Positions 34,402 through 43,496 are shown, counted from the stretch's first letter. The stretch is 64,000 bases of DNA from Granulicella sp. L56 (GCF_009765835.1 NZ_LMUS01000006.1:620001-684000), one strand, 5' to 3'. The notes: a model not told the origin generated them from the sequence alone. A program made the numbers and translations.

Positions 34402-35667
34402 ATGACCAGAAGCATCTCGACAAATCGCCTCGTTGCAATCAGCCTCACCATCGTCGCGGTGCTGGTCATCGCGTTCTTCCTCTGGCGGCACACACGCCCT
34501 CTCATCCAAACCGGGCATCAGGCGTTCGTCTTCGAGGCCCATCCACACGCTCTCGGCATCGAAGCAAAACGTCCCGTCGTCGCCGCCACCGTCACTGGCG
34601 GACTCTATCTCCTTGCCGTAGAAGACAGCGCACTCACCCTGCGCATGTCCCATGATAGCGGTGAACACTGGATGCCCGCCACCTCCCTCAGCACACCGGG
34701 CAACACTGTAAACACCTCCGCCGAAAACGCCCCGCAACTGGTCGCACACGGCATGTACGCCTTCGCGCTTTGGCAGCAAAAAGGCGCAGCCGATCAAACA
34801 CAACTCGTCGAAGCTCGCTCCACGGGCATGGGCACAGCGCCACCACTCTCCACTATCGTCACTGACAAGCCAGCAGCGGACAAATCCTACTCCGGCTTCG
34901 CAACTTTAGCCGTAGCTCCCAACGGTGACGTCTACGCCGCATGGCTTGATGGCCGCGACAATACTTCAGCCTCAACTGGCACCTTCAACGTCTACCTCGC
35001 CCGGTCCACCGATCGTGGCGCGACCTTCCACCACAATGTAAAAGTAGCCACCCTCGCCTGTCCCTGCTGCCGCCCCTCTGTCGCTATTGCAGCCGATGGC
35101 ACCGTGTATGTTGCCTACCGTCACGTCTATGGCGACAACGAGCGCGACATCGCCGTCGCCGCCTCGGCCGATCACGGCGCGCACTTTGGCCCACCCGTCC
35201 GCGTCGCCAACGATCATTGGAAGCTCTTCGGCTGCCCGGAATCCGGCCCGGTCACAGCAGCACAAGGCAACAAGCTCATCGTAGCGTGGTACACAGCCAC
35301 AGGCGAACACCCCGGTATCCGCATGGCCGCTTCGCATGACGGCGGCCAAACCTTCTCGAAGGAAATCTCCGTCAGCGAAGGCGTCGAAAACGCAAACCAC
35401 CCATACCTCTCCATGGCCGACGACGGCACCATCGCCCTCGTCTTCTCAGGCCGCCAGGCAACAAAAGGCGGCGACTGGAACAGCCTCACACCCTACGCTC
35501 TCCGCATCGACACGAGTGGTCACGTCTCAGACACAACTCACGTTCCGGCTGATGCCTCCGGCGAACGCTACCCCACCGCCGGCCTCTCTCCCGACGGCGA
35601 TATCTATGTCGTCTGGAGCGGAACTGATGCAACCCACGCCTCGCTCATCCGCGGCACCTCGCATTAG
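34402..35667 (+). CDS. BNR/sialidase-like beta-propeller protein, membrane anchored
   Basis: A 421-residue protein anchored by one N-terminal span (LVAISLTIVAVLVIAFFLW). The rest is a beta-propeller with Asp-box-like repeats: SHDSGEHWMPAT, STDRGATFHHN, SADHGAHFGPP, SHDGGQTFSKE. It looks like the sialidase/BNR superfamily, but I see no clear sialidase catalytic set. A CPCC motif (LACPCCRPSVAI, about residue 220) and a second Cys site (LFGCPESGP) are unusual for a sialidase and repeat the Cys theme of the small proteins upstream. AAAGGA lies before the ATG, only 17 bp after the TonB-receptor stop, so it is in the same operon. Confidence 0.8.
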   Translation: MTRSISTNRLVAISLTIVAVLVIAFFLWRHTRPLIQTGHQAFVFEAHPHALGIEAKRPVVAATVTGGLYLLAVEDSALTLRMSHDSGEHWMPATSLSTPGNTVNTSAENAPQLVAHGMYAFALWQQKGAADQTQLVEARSTGMGTAPPLSTIVTDKPAADKSYSGFATLAVAPNGDVYAAWLDGRDNTSASTGTFNVYLARSTDRGATFHHNVKVATLACPCCRPSVAIAADGTVYVAYRHVYGDNERDIAVAASADHGAHFGPPVRVANDHWKLFGCPESGPVTAAQGNKLIVAWYTATGEHPGIRMAASHDGGQTFSKEISVSEGVENANHPYLSMADDGTIALVFSGRQATKGGDWNSLTPYALRIDTSGHVSDTTHVPADASGERYPTAGLSPDGDIYVVWSGTDATHASLIRGTSH

Positions 35668-35731
35668 GCAAATGATTGCGACGCAATTTGACAACCGCCA
35701 GAATCGCAATCTATAAGCATCTCTGGTCGTC

Positions 35732-35757
35732 ATAAGTGAAATTAAAATTTCACTTAT
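35732..35757. promoter_or_regulatory. AT-rich inverted repeat, candidate operator
   Basis: ATAAGTGAAAT (35732-35742) and ATTTCACTTAT (35747-35757), an 11-bp perfect palindrome with a 4-base spacer, 25 bp before the SGNH-hydrolase start. No T-tract follows, so it fits an operator better than a terminator. Confidence 0.45.
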
Positions 35758-35781
35758 AGATACATTTGCTCGGTGAACTTA

Positions 35782-36477
35782 ATGCAAACTCGTCCCCGCA
35801 CGATCGCTCTTCTCCTCTGTGCCAGCTTCATGCTTCCGGCGGCCGTCGCTCAGGCTACAAAAATACCCGCATCCAATAACATTCTCGAAACCATCGAGTG
35901 GACGTGGGCGGCTAAGCCCGATGCCCCCGATCCTGCGCTGCCCAACGTCCTGCTCCTCGGCGACTCCATCACCCGTGGCTACTATCCCGAGGTCACAAAA
36001 CTCCTCGCCGGACGCGCCAACTGCTATCTCTTCGCCACCTCCGCAGCCTCCGGCGATCCGCGCCTTATCCATCAGGTGGCCGACTACTTCGCAATGATGC
36101 CGCTGAAGTTTACCGTCATTCACTTCAACAATGGAATGCACGGATGGAAGTACACCGAAGCCGCCTATGGCAGTTCTCTTCCCCAATTGGTCGAAACGCT
36201 GCGCGCAAAATCGCACGGAGCAAAGCTGGTCTGGGCCACCACCACGCCAGTCCACACAGCCGATTCAGGCGGAGCCACCAACCCGCGCATCGATCAGCGC
36301 AACGCCGAATCTCTCCGCACCATGCAGCGCTTTCATATCGCCATAGACGACCAGCACGCTCTCATGGCTGCGCATGATGACCTTCACAACGGCGATGTCC
36401 ACTACACCGAAGCAGGCAGCGCGGTACAGGCAAAACAAGTTCAACAGATCGTCGAAAAATTATTGCCAGCTAACTAA
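35782..36477 (+). CDS. SGNH/GDSL-type hydrolase, exported
   Basis: A 231-residue exported hydrolase. Signal peptide TIALLLCASFMLPAAVAQA, then block I NVLLLGDSITRGYYPEV (GDS Ser nucleophile), the Gly-type block around ATSAASGDP, the Asn block VIHFNNGMHGWKY, and block V DLHNGDVHYTEAGS (Asp/His). The catalytic set of the SGNH family is therefore complete. These enzymes remove acyl (often acetyl) groups from carbohydrates or lipids. The start is ATG at 35782; a GTG at 35773 is an alternative. It converges on tex with a 13-bp gap. The substrate is unknown. Confidence 0.88.
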   Translation: MQTRPRTIALLLCASFMLPAAVAQATKIPASNNILETIEWTWAAKPDAPDPALPNVLLLGDSITRGYYPEVTKLLAGRANCYLFATSAASGDPRLIHQVADYFAMMPLKFTVIHFNNGMHGWKYTEAAYGSSLPQLVETLRAKSHGAKLVWATTTPVHTADSGGATNPRIDQRNAESLRTMQRFHIAIDDQHALMAAHDDLHNGDVHYTEAGSAVQAKQVQQIVEKLLPAN

Positions 36478-36490
36478 GATCTGGCAATCA

Positions 36491-38746
36491 CTACGAGACC
36501 TTCCACTTCGTAGCCAGCAGATTCAACTTGTCGTTCATCGAAATCTCAGGCTTCTTCGGAGCTTCTCTCTGCACCCGCTGCGCCGGTCCCATCAGCGCCT
36601 TCATCGACAGAGCAATCCGCTTCGTCTTCACATCCGCGCTCAGCACCTTGACCTTAACAATCTGCCCCGCCTTCACAGCCTCTGACGGATCTTTGATAAA
36701 CCGGTTCGACAGCTCGCTGACATGCACCAGCCCATCCTGATGCACGCCGATGTCAACAAACGCGCCAAACTTGGTCACATTCGTCACTACACCCTCCAGC
36801 ACCATCTCCGGCTGCACATCAGCAAACTCGCGGACCGTTTCATTGAAGCTCGGCGCAACGAATTTATCGCGCGGATCGCGCCCCGGCTTCTTCAACTCTT
36901 CCAAGATGTCCTTCAACGTGTAAGTTCCTGCAGAAAGTAGCTTCGCATCCACTTTTGTCAGCAACTCGGGCCTGCGAATCAACTCTCCCACCGGAGCGTC
37001 CAGCGACTTCGCAATCTCCTCCACTACGCCATACGACTCAGGATGCACCGCCGTCATATCCAGCGGATTCTCTCCATTCCGTATCCGCAAAAATCCCGCC
37101 GCCTGCTCAAAGGTCTTCGCCCCGATTCCGGTAACTTTGTTCAACTCTGTCCGCGAGCGAAACTGGCCATGCTCATCGCGGTAGCTCACAATGTTCAACG
37201 CAGTCCGCTCCGTAATCCCTGAGACGTAGCGCAGCAGCGTCCACGAAGAGGTGTTGAGATCAACCCCCACGCGGTTCACGCAACTCTCAATCACCGTCTC
37301 CAACGACTGCTGCAACTGCCGCTGATCGACGTCATGCTGATACTGCCCCACGCCAATCGACTTCGGATCGACCTTCACCAGCTCCGACAGCGGGTCCTGC
37401 AACCGCCGCGCAATCGAGATCGCACCACGCACCGTCAGATCAAGATCAGGAAACTCCTGCCGTGCAATATCCGACGCCGAGTAGATACTCGCGCCCGACT
37501 CGCTCACCGTGACGGAAAAGATATTGTCCAGCCGACGTTCGCGCAGAAAGTCCCGCACAAACGCGTCCGTCTCCCGCGAAGCTGTCCCATTGCCAATCGC
37601 AATCGCGCGAACATTGTGTTCCACCAGCAACTTCTCCAGTACCTTGGCCGCACCGTCCGCAGCGCCCTTCGACGTATGCAAATAGAGCACGTCATTCGCC
37701 AGAAACTTGCCCGTCTGGTCCACCACGGCGACCTTGCACCCCGTACGCAACCCCGGATCAATTCCCAGAATTGAGATCGGCCCAGCAGGGGGAGCCAACA
37801 GCAGATGATGCAGGTTGTCGCGAAACACCTGAATCGCATCCGTATCCGAACGCTTCTTCAGCTCCAGCCGCAGCTCACCCTGGATCGAAGGATTCAGCAG
37901 CCGCTTCCACGCATCCTCCATCGCCAGCTCAAGCTGCGCCGTCCAGTCCCCCTGCTTCCGCAATACGCGCGGCCGCATTACGCCCAGCGCACGCAGAGGC
38001 TCCATCTCGATCAGGAAGTAAAGCACCGACTCGCTCTCGCCCCGGCGAACCGCCAGCATTCGATGCGACGGAATCGTCTTCACCGGCTCGCGATACTCGT
38101 AGTACATCTTGAACTTTTCCTGCTCATCGACCGCATCCATCGCCTTGCGGCTCACAATAATGCCCTCGTCGAACATCAACTGCCGCAGCGCCTTGCGCAG
38201 GTCGGCATCCTCGCTCAACATCTCGGCGACGATATGGCGCGCACCTTCCAGCGCTTCCTCCACGCTGTTGACTTCCTTTGCAGCAACCACAAAACCTGCG
38301 GCCAGCTCTGCCAGCGGTTGCGGCCCAGCCTCCTGCGCCATCAGATAAAGCGCCAACGGCTCCAATCCTTTCTCTCGGGCAATCGTCGCCTTGGTCCGCC
38401 GCTTCGGTTTGTATGGAAGATAGAGGTCCTCCAACTCACTCTTATCGAGTGTGGCCTCGATGCGCGCCTTCAACTCATCGGTCAGCTTGCCCTGCTCCAG
38501 AATGGAAGCCAGGATCGTCTCCCGCCGGGACACGAGGTCGCGAAAGTAAGCCAGCTTCTCTTCGATATCGCGAATCTGAACTTCATCCAGATTTCCCGTG
38601 GCTTCCTTGCGATAGCGTGCAATAAAAGGAACGGTTCCGCCCTCATGGAGCAGCTCAATCACGGCGACCAGCCCACGCATGGGCACATTTAACGAAGTTG
38701 CAATATGAAGAAGAATTTCAGGGGAGAGAACTTTAGGATCAGCCAT
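36491..38746 (-). CDS. tex: Tex, RNA-binding transcription accessory protein
   Basis: A 751-residue protein of normal Tex length. Order of parts: N-terminal helical region with VPFIARYRKEATGNLDEVQI (the Tex-N signature), the YqgF-like fold with ILGIDPGLRTGCKVAVVD (about 330), helix-hairpin-helix regions around NRVGVDLNTSSWTLLRYVSG and NKVTGIGAKTFEQAAGFL, and a C-terminal S1 RNA-binding domain (LEGVVTNVTKFGAFVDIGV, about 640-712). Tex binds nucleic acid and affects transcription of some genes; its exact role is unsettled. It diverges from cyaY with a 72-bp gap. Confidence 0.96.
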   Translation of the reverse strand: MADPKVLSPEILLHIATSLNVPMRGLVAVIELLHEGGTVPFIARYRKEATGNLDEVQIRDIEEKLAYFRDLVSRRETILASILEQGKLTDELKARIEATLDKSELEDLYLPYKPKRRTKATIAREKGLEPLALYLMAQEAGPQPLAELAAGFVVAAKEVNSVEEALEGARHIVAEMLSEDADLRKALRQLMFDEGIIVSRKAMDAVDEQEKFKMYYEYREPVKTIPSHRMLAVRRGESESVLYFLIEMEPLRALGVMRPRVLRKQGDWTAQLELAMEDAWKRLLNPSIQGELRLELKKRSDTDAIQVFRDNLHHLLLAPPAGPISILGIDPGLRTGCKVAVVDQTGKFLANDVLYLHTSKGAADGAAKVLEKLLVEHNVRAIAIGNGTASRETDAFVRDFLRERRLDNIFSVTVSESGASIYSASDIARQEFPDLDLTVRGAISIARRLQDPLSELVKVDPKSIGVGQYQHDVDQRQLQQSLETVIESCVNRVGVDLNTSSWTLLRYVSGITERTALNIVSYRDEHGQFRSRTELNKVTGIGAKTFEQAAGFLRIRNGENPLDMTAVHPESYGVVEEIAKSLDAPVGELIRRPELLTKVDAKLLSAGTYTLKDILEELKKPGRDPRDKFVAPSFNETVREFADVQPEMVLEGVVTNVTKFGAFVDIGVHQDGLVHVSELSNRFIKDPSEAVKAGQIVKVKVLSADVKTKRIALSMKALMGPAQRVQREAPKKPEISMNDKLNLLATKWKVS

Positions 38747-38818
38747 GGATATCTTCCCATCCTAGCCGCAAATCATCTGGAAAAATCCCTTTCAGCCCAC
38801 CCGCGCTAAACTAAATCC

Positions 38819-39157
38819 ATGCTCGACGAAACCACGTTCCGCCGCGAATCCGACCGCGCACTCGAAGCCCTCAAGCAATCCCTCATCGTTGCCGAAGAGG
38901 AGTCCGAGGCATTTGAGGCCGAGGAGAACAACGGCGTCCTCAACATCGTCTTTGAGGATGGCACCAGCAAATTCGTCCTCACACCCAATACTCCCGTCCG
39001 CCAGCTCTGGATCTCTGCCACCTCCACCAGCTTCAAACTCGAGTGGTCCGAGACCACAAGCGCCTTTGTCCTCCCCAAAACCGGGGAAGATCTGAAGACG
39101 CTCACACAGCGCCTGCTGCGCGAGCACCTCAACGACGCAACCATCACGCTCGCCTAA
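38819..39157 (+). CDS. cyaY: Frataxin-like protein CyaY
   Basis: A 112-residue protein, frataxin size. It begins with an acidic helix (LDETTFRRESDRALEALKQSL) with a following Glu-rich stretch (VAEEESEAFEAEEN), the iron-binding ridge of frataxins, then the beta-sheet: NGVLNIVFEDGTSKFVLTPNTPVRQLWISA (the Pro-x-x-Gln-x-Trp motif) and FKLEW. CyaY binds iron and regulates iron-sulfur cluster assembly by IscS. No isc or suf genes are next to it. A weak site precedes the ATG. Confidence 0.88.
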   Translation: MLDETTFRRESDRALEALKQSLIVAEEESEAFEAEENNGVLNIVFEDGTSKFVLTPNTPVRQLWISATSTSFKLEWSETTSAFVLPKTGEDLKTLTQRLLREHLNDATITLA

Positions 39158-39174
39158 TACTTCTTAAAATAGAG

Positions 39175-39780
39175 ATGCTAATGAAGCCAATGTTCTTCTC
39201 GCTCGCCTTACTGGCCGCCATATCCGCCACCGCCCAGACCACAACCCACAAAGCGGTCGTGGCCCATCATCACACCGCGACAACAGCCGTCTCCAAAATT
39301 CCGCGAGTGCCGGGCATCCCCAAATCTCTCTACACCTTGAAGTACGTCGACATCGTCGCCGGCAAAGGCCCGCTCGCTGAGACCCACAAGTGGTACACCG
39401 TGCGCTACACCGGCTGGCTTACCGACGGCACCAAATTCGACTCATCTTACGACCATCCCGGCGGCGAGCCCTTCACCTTCCCCGACGGAGCCAAACCCCA
39501 ACGCGTCATCATTGGCTGGGACACAGGATTCGAGGGCATGCACGTGGGCGGGAAGCGCCGCCTCTATGTCCCCTACCAGCTCGCTTACGGAGAACTAGGC
39601 CGCCCGCCCGTCATTCCCGCCAAAGCTAACCTCGTCTTCGATATCGAGCTGGTAAGCATGTCCGACAATCCGCCGGAAGAGCCAGCCCCAACACCCGCAC
39701 AGGCACCGCCAACTCAGGAGACACAGCCAGCTGCCCCTGCCACGCAGCCGCAAACTTCTCCGCATCCGGAGGGCCTCTAG
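39175..39780 (+). CDS. Exported FKBP-type peptidyl-prolyl isomerase
   Basis: A 201-residue exported protein. Signal peptide MKPMFFSLALLAAISATAQ, a short His-rich linker (KAVVAHHHTA), then an FKBP domain: WYTVRYTGWLTDGTKFDSSY, GWDTGFEGMHVGGKRRLYVPYQLAYGE, and PANKLVFDIEL-like sheet (PAKANLVFDIELVSM). The usual Tyr, Asp, Trp and Phe pocket residues are present. The end is a Pro/Gln/Thr/Ala-rich tail. It speeds prolyl isomerisation of periplasmic proteins. The ATG at 39175 (another at 39181) is chosen for the signal peptide. It follows cyaY by 17 bp. Confidence 0.92.
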   Translation: MLMKPMFFSLALLAAISATAQTTTHKAVVAHHHTATTAVSKIPRVPGIPKSLYTLKYVDIVAGKGPLAETHKWYTVRYTGWLTDGTKFDSSYDHPGGEPFTFPDGAKPQRVIIGWDTGFEGMHVGGKRRLYVPYQLAYGELGRPPVIPAKANLVFDIELVSMSDNPPEEPAPTPAQAPPTQETQPAAPATQPQTSPHPEGL

Positions 39781-39818
39781 TCGCGTCTAATTTGCTGGCG
39801 ACTTAGAACCAATCCTTT

Positions 39819-41561
39819 ATGCTCGATCGACTTAGACCGTTATTCCCATACCTCCGGCGCTACTGGAAGAGCCTCGCCTGGGGCGGCATCGCGGTTATCT
39901 TCTATAACGTCCTCAAAATTCTGATCCCGCTCGTCATCGGCAGCGCCGTCGACGACATGCAGCACGGCCTCACCGAAGCCAAGGTCGTCCACCACGCGCT
40001 GCGGCTATTCGTCATCGCGATCTTCGCCGCGATCTTTCTTTACATCACCCGCGAAGTCATCATCGGTGCCTCACGCGATATCGAATACGACCTCCGCAAC
40101 GATCTCTTCGCCAATCTCGAACGCCAGTCGGCCAACTTCTTCCACACGCACCGCACCGGCGACATCATGGCGCGCACCACCAACGATCTCAACGCCGTCC
40201 GCCAGCTTCTCGGCCCGGCGATCATGTACAGCGCCAACACCATCATCTTCACCGCCGCTGCGCTGCCCTTCATGATTCGCATCAGCCCCAGGCTGACGCT
40301 CTGCGCCTTCGTTCCCCTGCCCATCGCCTCGGTCCTCGTCCAATACTTCGGCAACCGCATCCATCGCCGCTTCGAGCGCATCCAGGCCATGTTCTCCGAC
40401 ATCTCCGCCAAGGCGCAGGAGAACTTCTCCGGGGCCCGCCTCATCCGCGCCTTCGTTCAGGAAGAGGCCGAGATCGCGTCCTTCGAGACCGCCAATCAGG
40501 AGTACATCAAGCGCAGTCTCTACCTCGTCCGCCTCATGGCCATGCTCTGGCCCACGCTCGAATTCGTCCTCGGCCTGTCGCTCATGATTACCTTGCTGGT
40601 GGGTGGCCACGAGGTCGTCGAACACCGCATCTCTGTCGGCCAGTTCACCTCGTTCATCGTGTACATGGTGCAGCTCACCTGGCCTATGATCGCGGTCGGC
40701 TGGGTCGTCAATCTCTTCCAGCGCGGTACCGCCTCGGTCGTCCGCATCGACGAGCTTCTGCAGCAGAAGCCGTCCATCGCCGACGCTCCCACCGCCACTA
40801 ACGATCCCATCACCGGCGATATCGAGTTCCGCAACCTCACCTTCGCGTACCCGAACGCGCCCGATGTACTCCACAACATCAACCTTCACATCCCCGCCGG
40901 CACCAGCCTCGCAATCGTAGGTCCCACCGGCTCAGGCAAATCGACGCTGGTCAACCTCATCCCTCGCCTGCACGATGCACCGCCCGGCACCGTCCTCATC
41001 GACGGCCAACCCATTCGCCATTTCACGCTCGCCGAGCTTCGCAAGAGCATTGGCTTCGTGCCGCAGGAGACCTTCCTCTTCTCCGAGACCATACGCAAGA
41101 ACATCGCCTTTGGCAGACCCGACGCAACTATGGAAGAGATCGAAGAAGCAGCCACCACCGCTCACATCAGCACAGAAATTCTTGAGTTCCCCAAAGGCTT
41201 CGATACGATGGTCGGCGAGCGCGGAGTCACTCTCTCCGGCGGACAGAAGCAGCGCACTTCTATCGCCCGCGCCGTCATCCGCGATCCCCGCATCCTCATC
41301 CTCGACGACGCTCTGGCCAGCGTCGACACTTATACCGAAGAACGCATTTTGAGCGGTCTGCGCCAAGGCATGGCTGCCCGCACCACCGTCTTCATCTCGC
41401 ACCGTATCTCCACAGCGCGCAACGCCGACCAGATCGCGGTGCTGGTCAACGGAAGCATTGCAGAGCGCGGCACCCACGACGAACTGCTAGCACGCAACGG
41501 CTATTACTCCAGCCTCTTTGAGAAGCAGCGCCTCGAAGAAGAGCTCTCGGTCGCAACTTAG
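39819..41561 (+). CDS. ABC exporter half-transporter (MdlB/MsbA type)
   Basis: A 580-residue fusion of a six-span exporter membrane domain (about 1-320) and an ATPase domain. ATPase motifs: Walker A VGPTGSGKSTL, Q-loop FVPQETFLFSETI, signature LSGGQKQR, Walker B ILILDDALASVDTYTE, and switch His FISHRIST. In the Walker B end the catalytic Glu is replaced by Asp (LDDA). This is seen in some half-transporters that work as one side of a heterodimer; no partner gene is next to it here. The substrate is unknown (lipid or drug typical). It converges on fliS with no intergenic base: the two stops touch. Confidence 0.9.
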   Translation: MLDRLRPLFPYLRRYWKSLAWGGIAVIFYNVLKILIPLVIGSAVDDMQHGLTEAKVVHHALRLFVIAIFAAIFLYITREVIIGASRDIEYDLRNDLFANLERQSANFFHTHRTGDIMARTTNDLNAVRQLLGPAIMYSANTIIFTAAALPFMIRISPRLTLCAFVPLPIASVLVQYFGNRIHRRFERIQAMFSDISAKAQENFSGARLIRAFVQEEAEIASFETANQEYIKRSLYLVRLMAMLWPTLEFVLGLSLMITLLVGGHEVVEHRISVGQFTSFIVYMVQLTWPMIAVGWVVNLFQRGTASVVRIDELLQQKPSIADAPTATNDPITGDIEFRNLTFAYPNAPDVLHNINLHIPAGTSLAIVGPTGSGKSTLVNLIPRLHDAPPGTVLIDGQPIRHFTLAELRKSIGFVPQETFLFSETIRKNIAFGRPDATMEEIEEAATTAHISTEILEFPKGFDTMVGERGVTLSGGQKQRTSIARAVIRDPRILILDDALASVDTYTEERILSGLRQGMAARTTVFISHRISTARNADQIAVLVNGSIAERGTHDELLARNGYYSSLFEKQRLEEELSVAT

Positions 41562-42035
41562 CTACGCCAGCCAACGCGAGACACTGGCCTCGCTATCTGC
41601 TGCGCGCATCTCAGTGACCGGCACAAACTTCTCTTCCCTCGTGCGCAACTCTCTGGGCAGCACCCTTCCCGCCTCCGGGTCACGCGCGACGACCACCCAC
41701 GCATCCCGCACATTTCGCACACAGCCAATCACCTCTTCAAACTGTTCCTTCGATGCAAGGTGCGATGCCTCGAGCGTCATCGTGAACATTGCCGCATAGA
41801 AGTCGGAAAGCGAAGGAGCAACGCTCCCACCAATATCCGGGCGCAGCCGTGCCTGGAGGTACATTAGGATATCAACCACCTTCTTCACCGCAATGCGCCG
41901 ACCGCGAACATCGTCCTCTTCAACGCACTGCATGGCCCTGTAGAGAAAACGGATCGCCGCATCATAGAGAGCCACCACGAGTTCGACGCCGGTTGCTCCC
42001 TTCAAAGCCTGTTGCTGATAGCTTGTCTCGCTCAT
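41562..42035 (-). CDS. fliS: Flagellar chaperone FliS, with C-terminal extension
   Basis: FliS binds flagellin in the cytoplasm and keeps it export-ready. The 157 residues begin MSETSYQQQALKGATGVELVVALYDAAIRF, with the LxxLYD-like core helix bundle (YRAMQCVEEDDVRGRRIAVKK and MYLQARLRPDIGG). Usual length is about 125-135; here there is an extra C-terminal part rich in Arg/Glu (RDPEAGRVLPRELRTREEKF). I prefer ATG 42035 (GGAGGA 8 bp upstream) over ATG 42050, which lies on top of its ribosome site. It starts 4 bp after the fliD stop, so fliC-fliD-fliS is one minus-strand flagellin operon. Confidence 0.9.
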   Translation of the reverse strand: MSETSYQQQALKGATGVELVVALYDAAIRFLYRAMQCVEEDDVRGRRIAVKKVVDILMYLQARLRPDIGGSVAPSLSDFYAAMFTMTLEASHLASKEQFEEVIGCVRNVRDAWVVVARDPEAGRVLPRELRTREEKFVPVTEMRAADSEASVSRWLA

Positions 42036-42039
42036 GCGC

Positions 42040-43410
42040 CTATCCTCCATTTCCTGTGTTGTAGCCCGTCACCGCGCTATAGAGTTCATTCATCTCGCTC
42101 AGTTGGCTGGGAATCGACTGAAGGACCTGATTGGCGGTATTTAGCTCCGTCGTAAGATTGGTCTTCTCAGTAGCCAGCGTCGCCTCTTCATTGCTGATGC
42201 TCAGATTGAACGCAGCCTCCTGCGCGCTGTTCTGTTGCTGAGCAAGGTAAATCGCCCCGTTCGGCGCTTGCGTGCCCAGATTATTCAGCGTAGTGACGAA
42301 GCTCTGACCGAAGCTGCCGGAGTTCTGCAAGAATCCGGTGACGTCGGAGAAATCACTGTTCAATACATTATTGAGAGTGTCGCCATCGAGGGTGAGCGTT
42401 CCATCCTGGTTGAAGCCGATTCCTATTTGAGTGATGCTGCTGATGGAACCGCTCGCTTTTCCACCAACCAGAGCGCTCGAAAGCTGGCTTTGAAGCAGCG
42501 CCAGGGTGGGGCTTCCAAAGAGCGGCTCCGCATTTCCACTCGAATCGTTTCCTTCCTGCCCGTTGATGTCTTTGATCACCGCGTTGTAGGCGGAGACTAC
42601 GCTGCTTACCGCAGTCGCAACATCAGAAGTGTCATTGGTAATCTGCACCTGTATCGGCGAGGCGGAGACCGACAGCAGTTGAAACGTAACTCCGGGAATT
42701 GCCGTCGTCACAGTATTCGAGCCGCTATTTATCGCAAGTCCGTCAACCGTCAGGCTGGCGTTCTGTCCGCTCTGTCCCGTCGCAAATCCAATCGCCGTAC
42801 TTGTCGTTGCATCACTCAACGCGCCGCTGATCGTCAGTTGCCCGGCTGTACCGCTGGTGCCGCTGACCAGAGAGAGCCGTGAGCCGGAGACGTCGCTGAT
42901 GACGCTGGCATTCACGCCGATATTGGCGGAGTTGATCGCGCTTGCCAGCGAAGCCAGCGTGTTGCTGTTGCTGTCCACCGTGATCGTTTGACTCGTACCC
43001 GAGCCCACCTGGATCGTCAGCGATCCCGAGAGCGTATCCGCCGCGTTCGCAACCGCATCGGAGTAGTCCGACGATGTCTGCGCAAGTTGGCTGACAAGAA
43101 CGGTATGGCTGCCCGCAACCGCGGCAGTGCTTGCCGCAGTCAGCGCCAGCACATTCGTATCGGAGCTGGAGCCTTGCTTCTCCGCCATAACACCGCTGAA
43201 GTCGGTGAGCGACTGCATCGCCGTCGTGAGCGTCGACAGGTCGGTCCCCAGAGTCGTGAAAACGGTATCCTGTGCCTGCAGTGCCGTCAGTTGCGTCTGC
43301 CATGGCGTTTCAATCGCCTGGTCGCTCGCCAGAATCGCCGTGACCGTGGAGGCCACATCAAAGCCCTGTCCACTGCTTGCCGCACCGAAGTTTATTCCGA
43401 CTGTACCCAT
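42040..43410 (-). CDS. fliD: Flagellar hook-associated protein FliD (filament cap)
   Basis: FliD caps the growing filament and folds flagellin at the tip. It is 456 residues. The N-terminal D0 region (INFGAASSGQGFDVASTVTAILASDQAIETPWQTQL) and a coiled C-terminal part (EEATLATEKTNLTTELNTANQVLQSIP, MNELYSAVTGYNTG) match the FliD pattern, with the middle domain Ser/Thr/Ala/Gly-rich. It lies between fliC (150 bp upstream) and fliS. Confidence 0.92.
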   Translation of the reverse strand: MGTVGINFGAASSGQGFDVASTVTAILASDQAIETPWQTQLTALQAQDTVFTTLGTDLSTLTTAMQSLTDFSGVMAEKQGSSSDTNVLALTAASTAAVAGSHTVLVSQLAQTSSDYSDAVANAADTLSGSLTIQVGSGTSQTITVDSNSNTLASLASAINSANIGVNASVISDVSGSRLSLVSGTSGTAGQLTISGALSDATTSTAIGFATGQSGQNASLTVDGLAINSGSNTVTTAIPGVTFQLLSVSASPIQVQITNDTSDVATAVSSVVSAYNAVIKDINGQEGNDSSGNAEPLFGSPTLALLQSQLSSALVGGKASGSISSITQIGIGFNQDGTLTLDGDTLNNVLNSDFSDVTGFLQNSGSFGQSFVTTLNNLGTQAPNGAIYLAQQQNSAQEAAFNLSISNEEATLATEKTNLTTELNTANQVLQSIPSQLSEMNELYSAVTGYNTGNGG

Positions 43411-43496
43411 TGCACCTTCCAGTTACTGCTCATTGCAGCAGTAGCAATCCCACAGCCAACCTGGCCATCGGCGCATTAGACGCCGCTAAGATTTCG

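Noticed and set aside
35773-36477. Reading the SGNH protein as a lipase of a phage or mobile element
   Set aside because: It has a signal peptide, normal GC-rich codons and no mobile genes around it.
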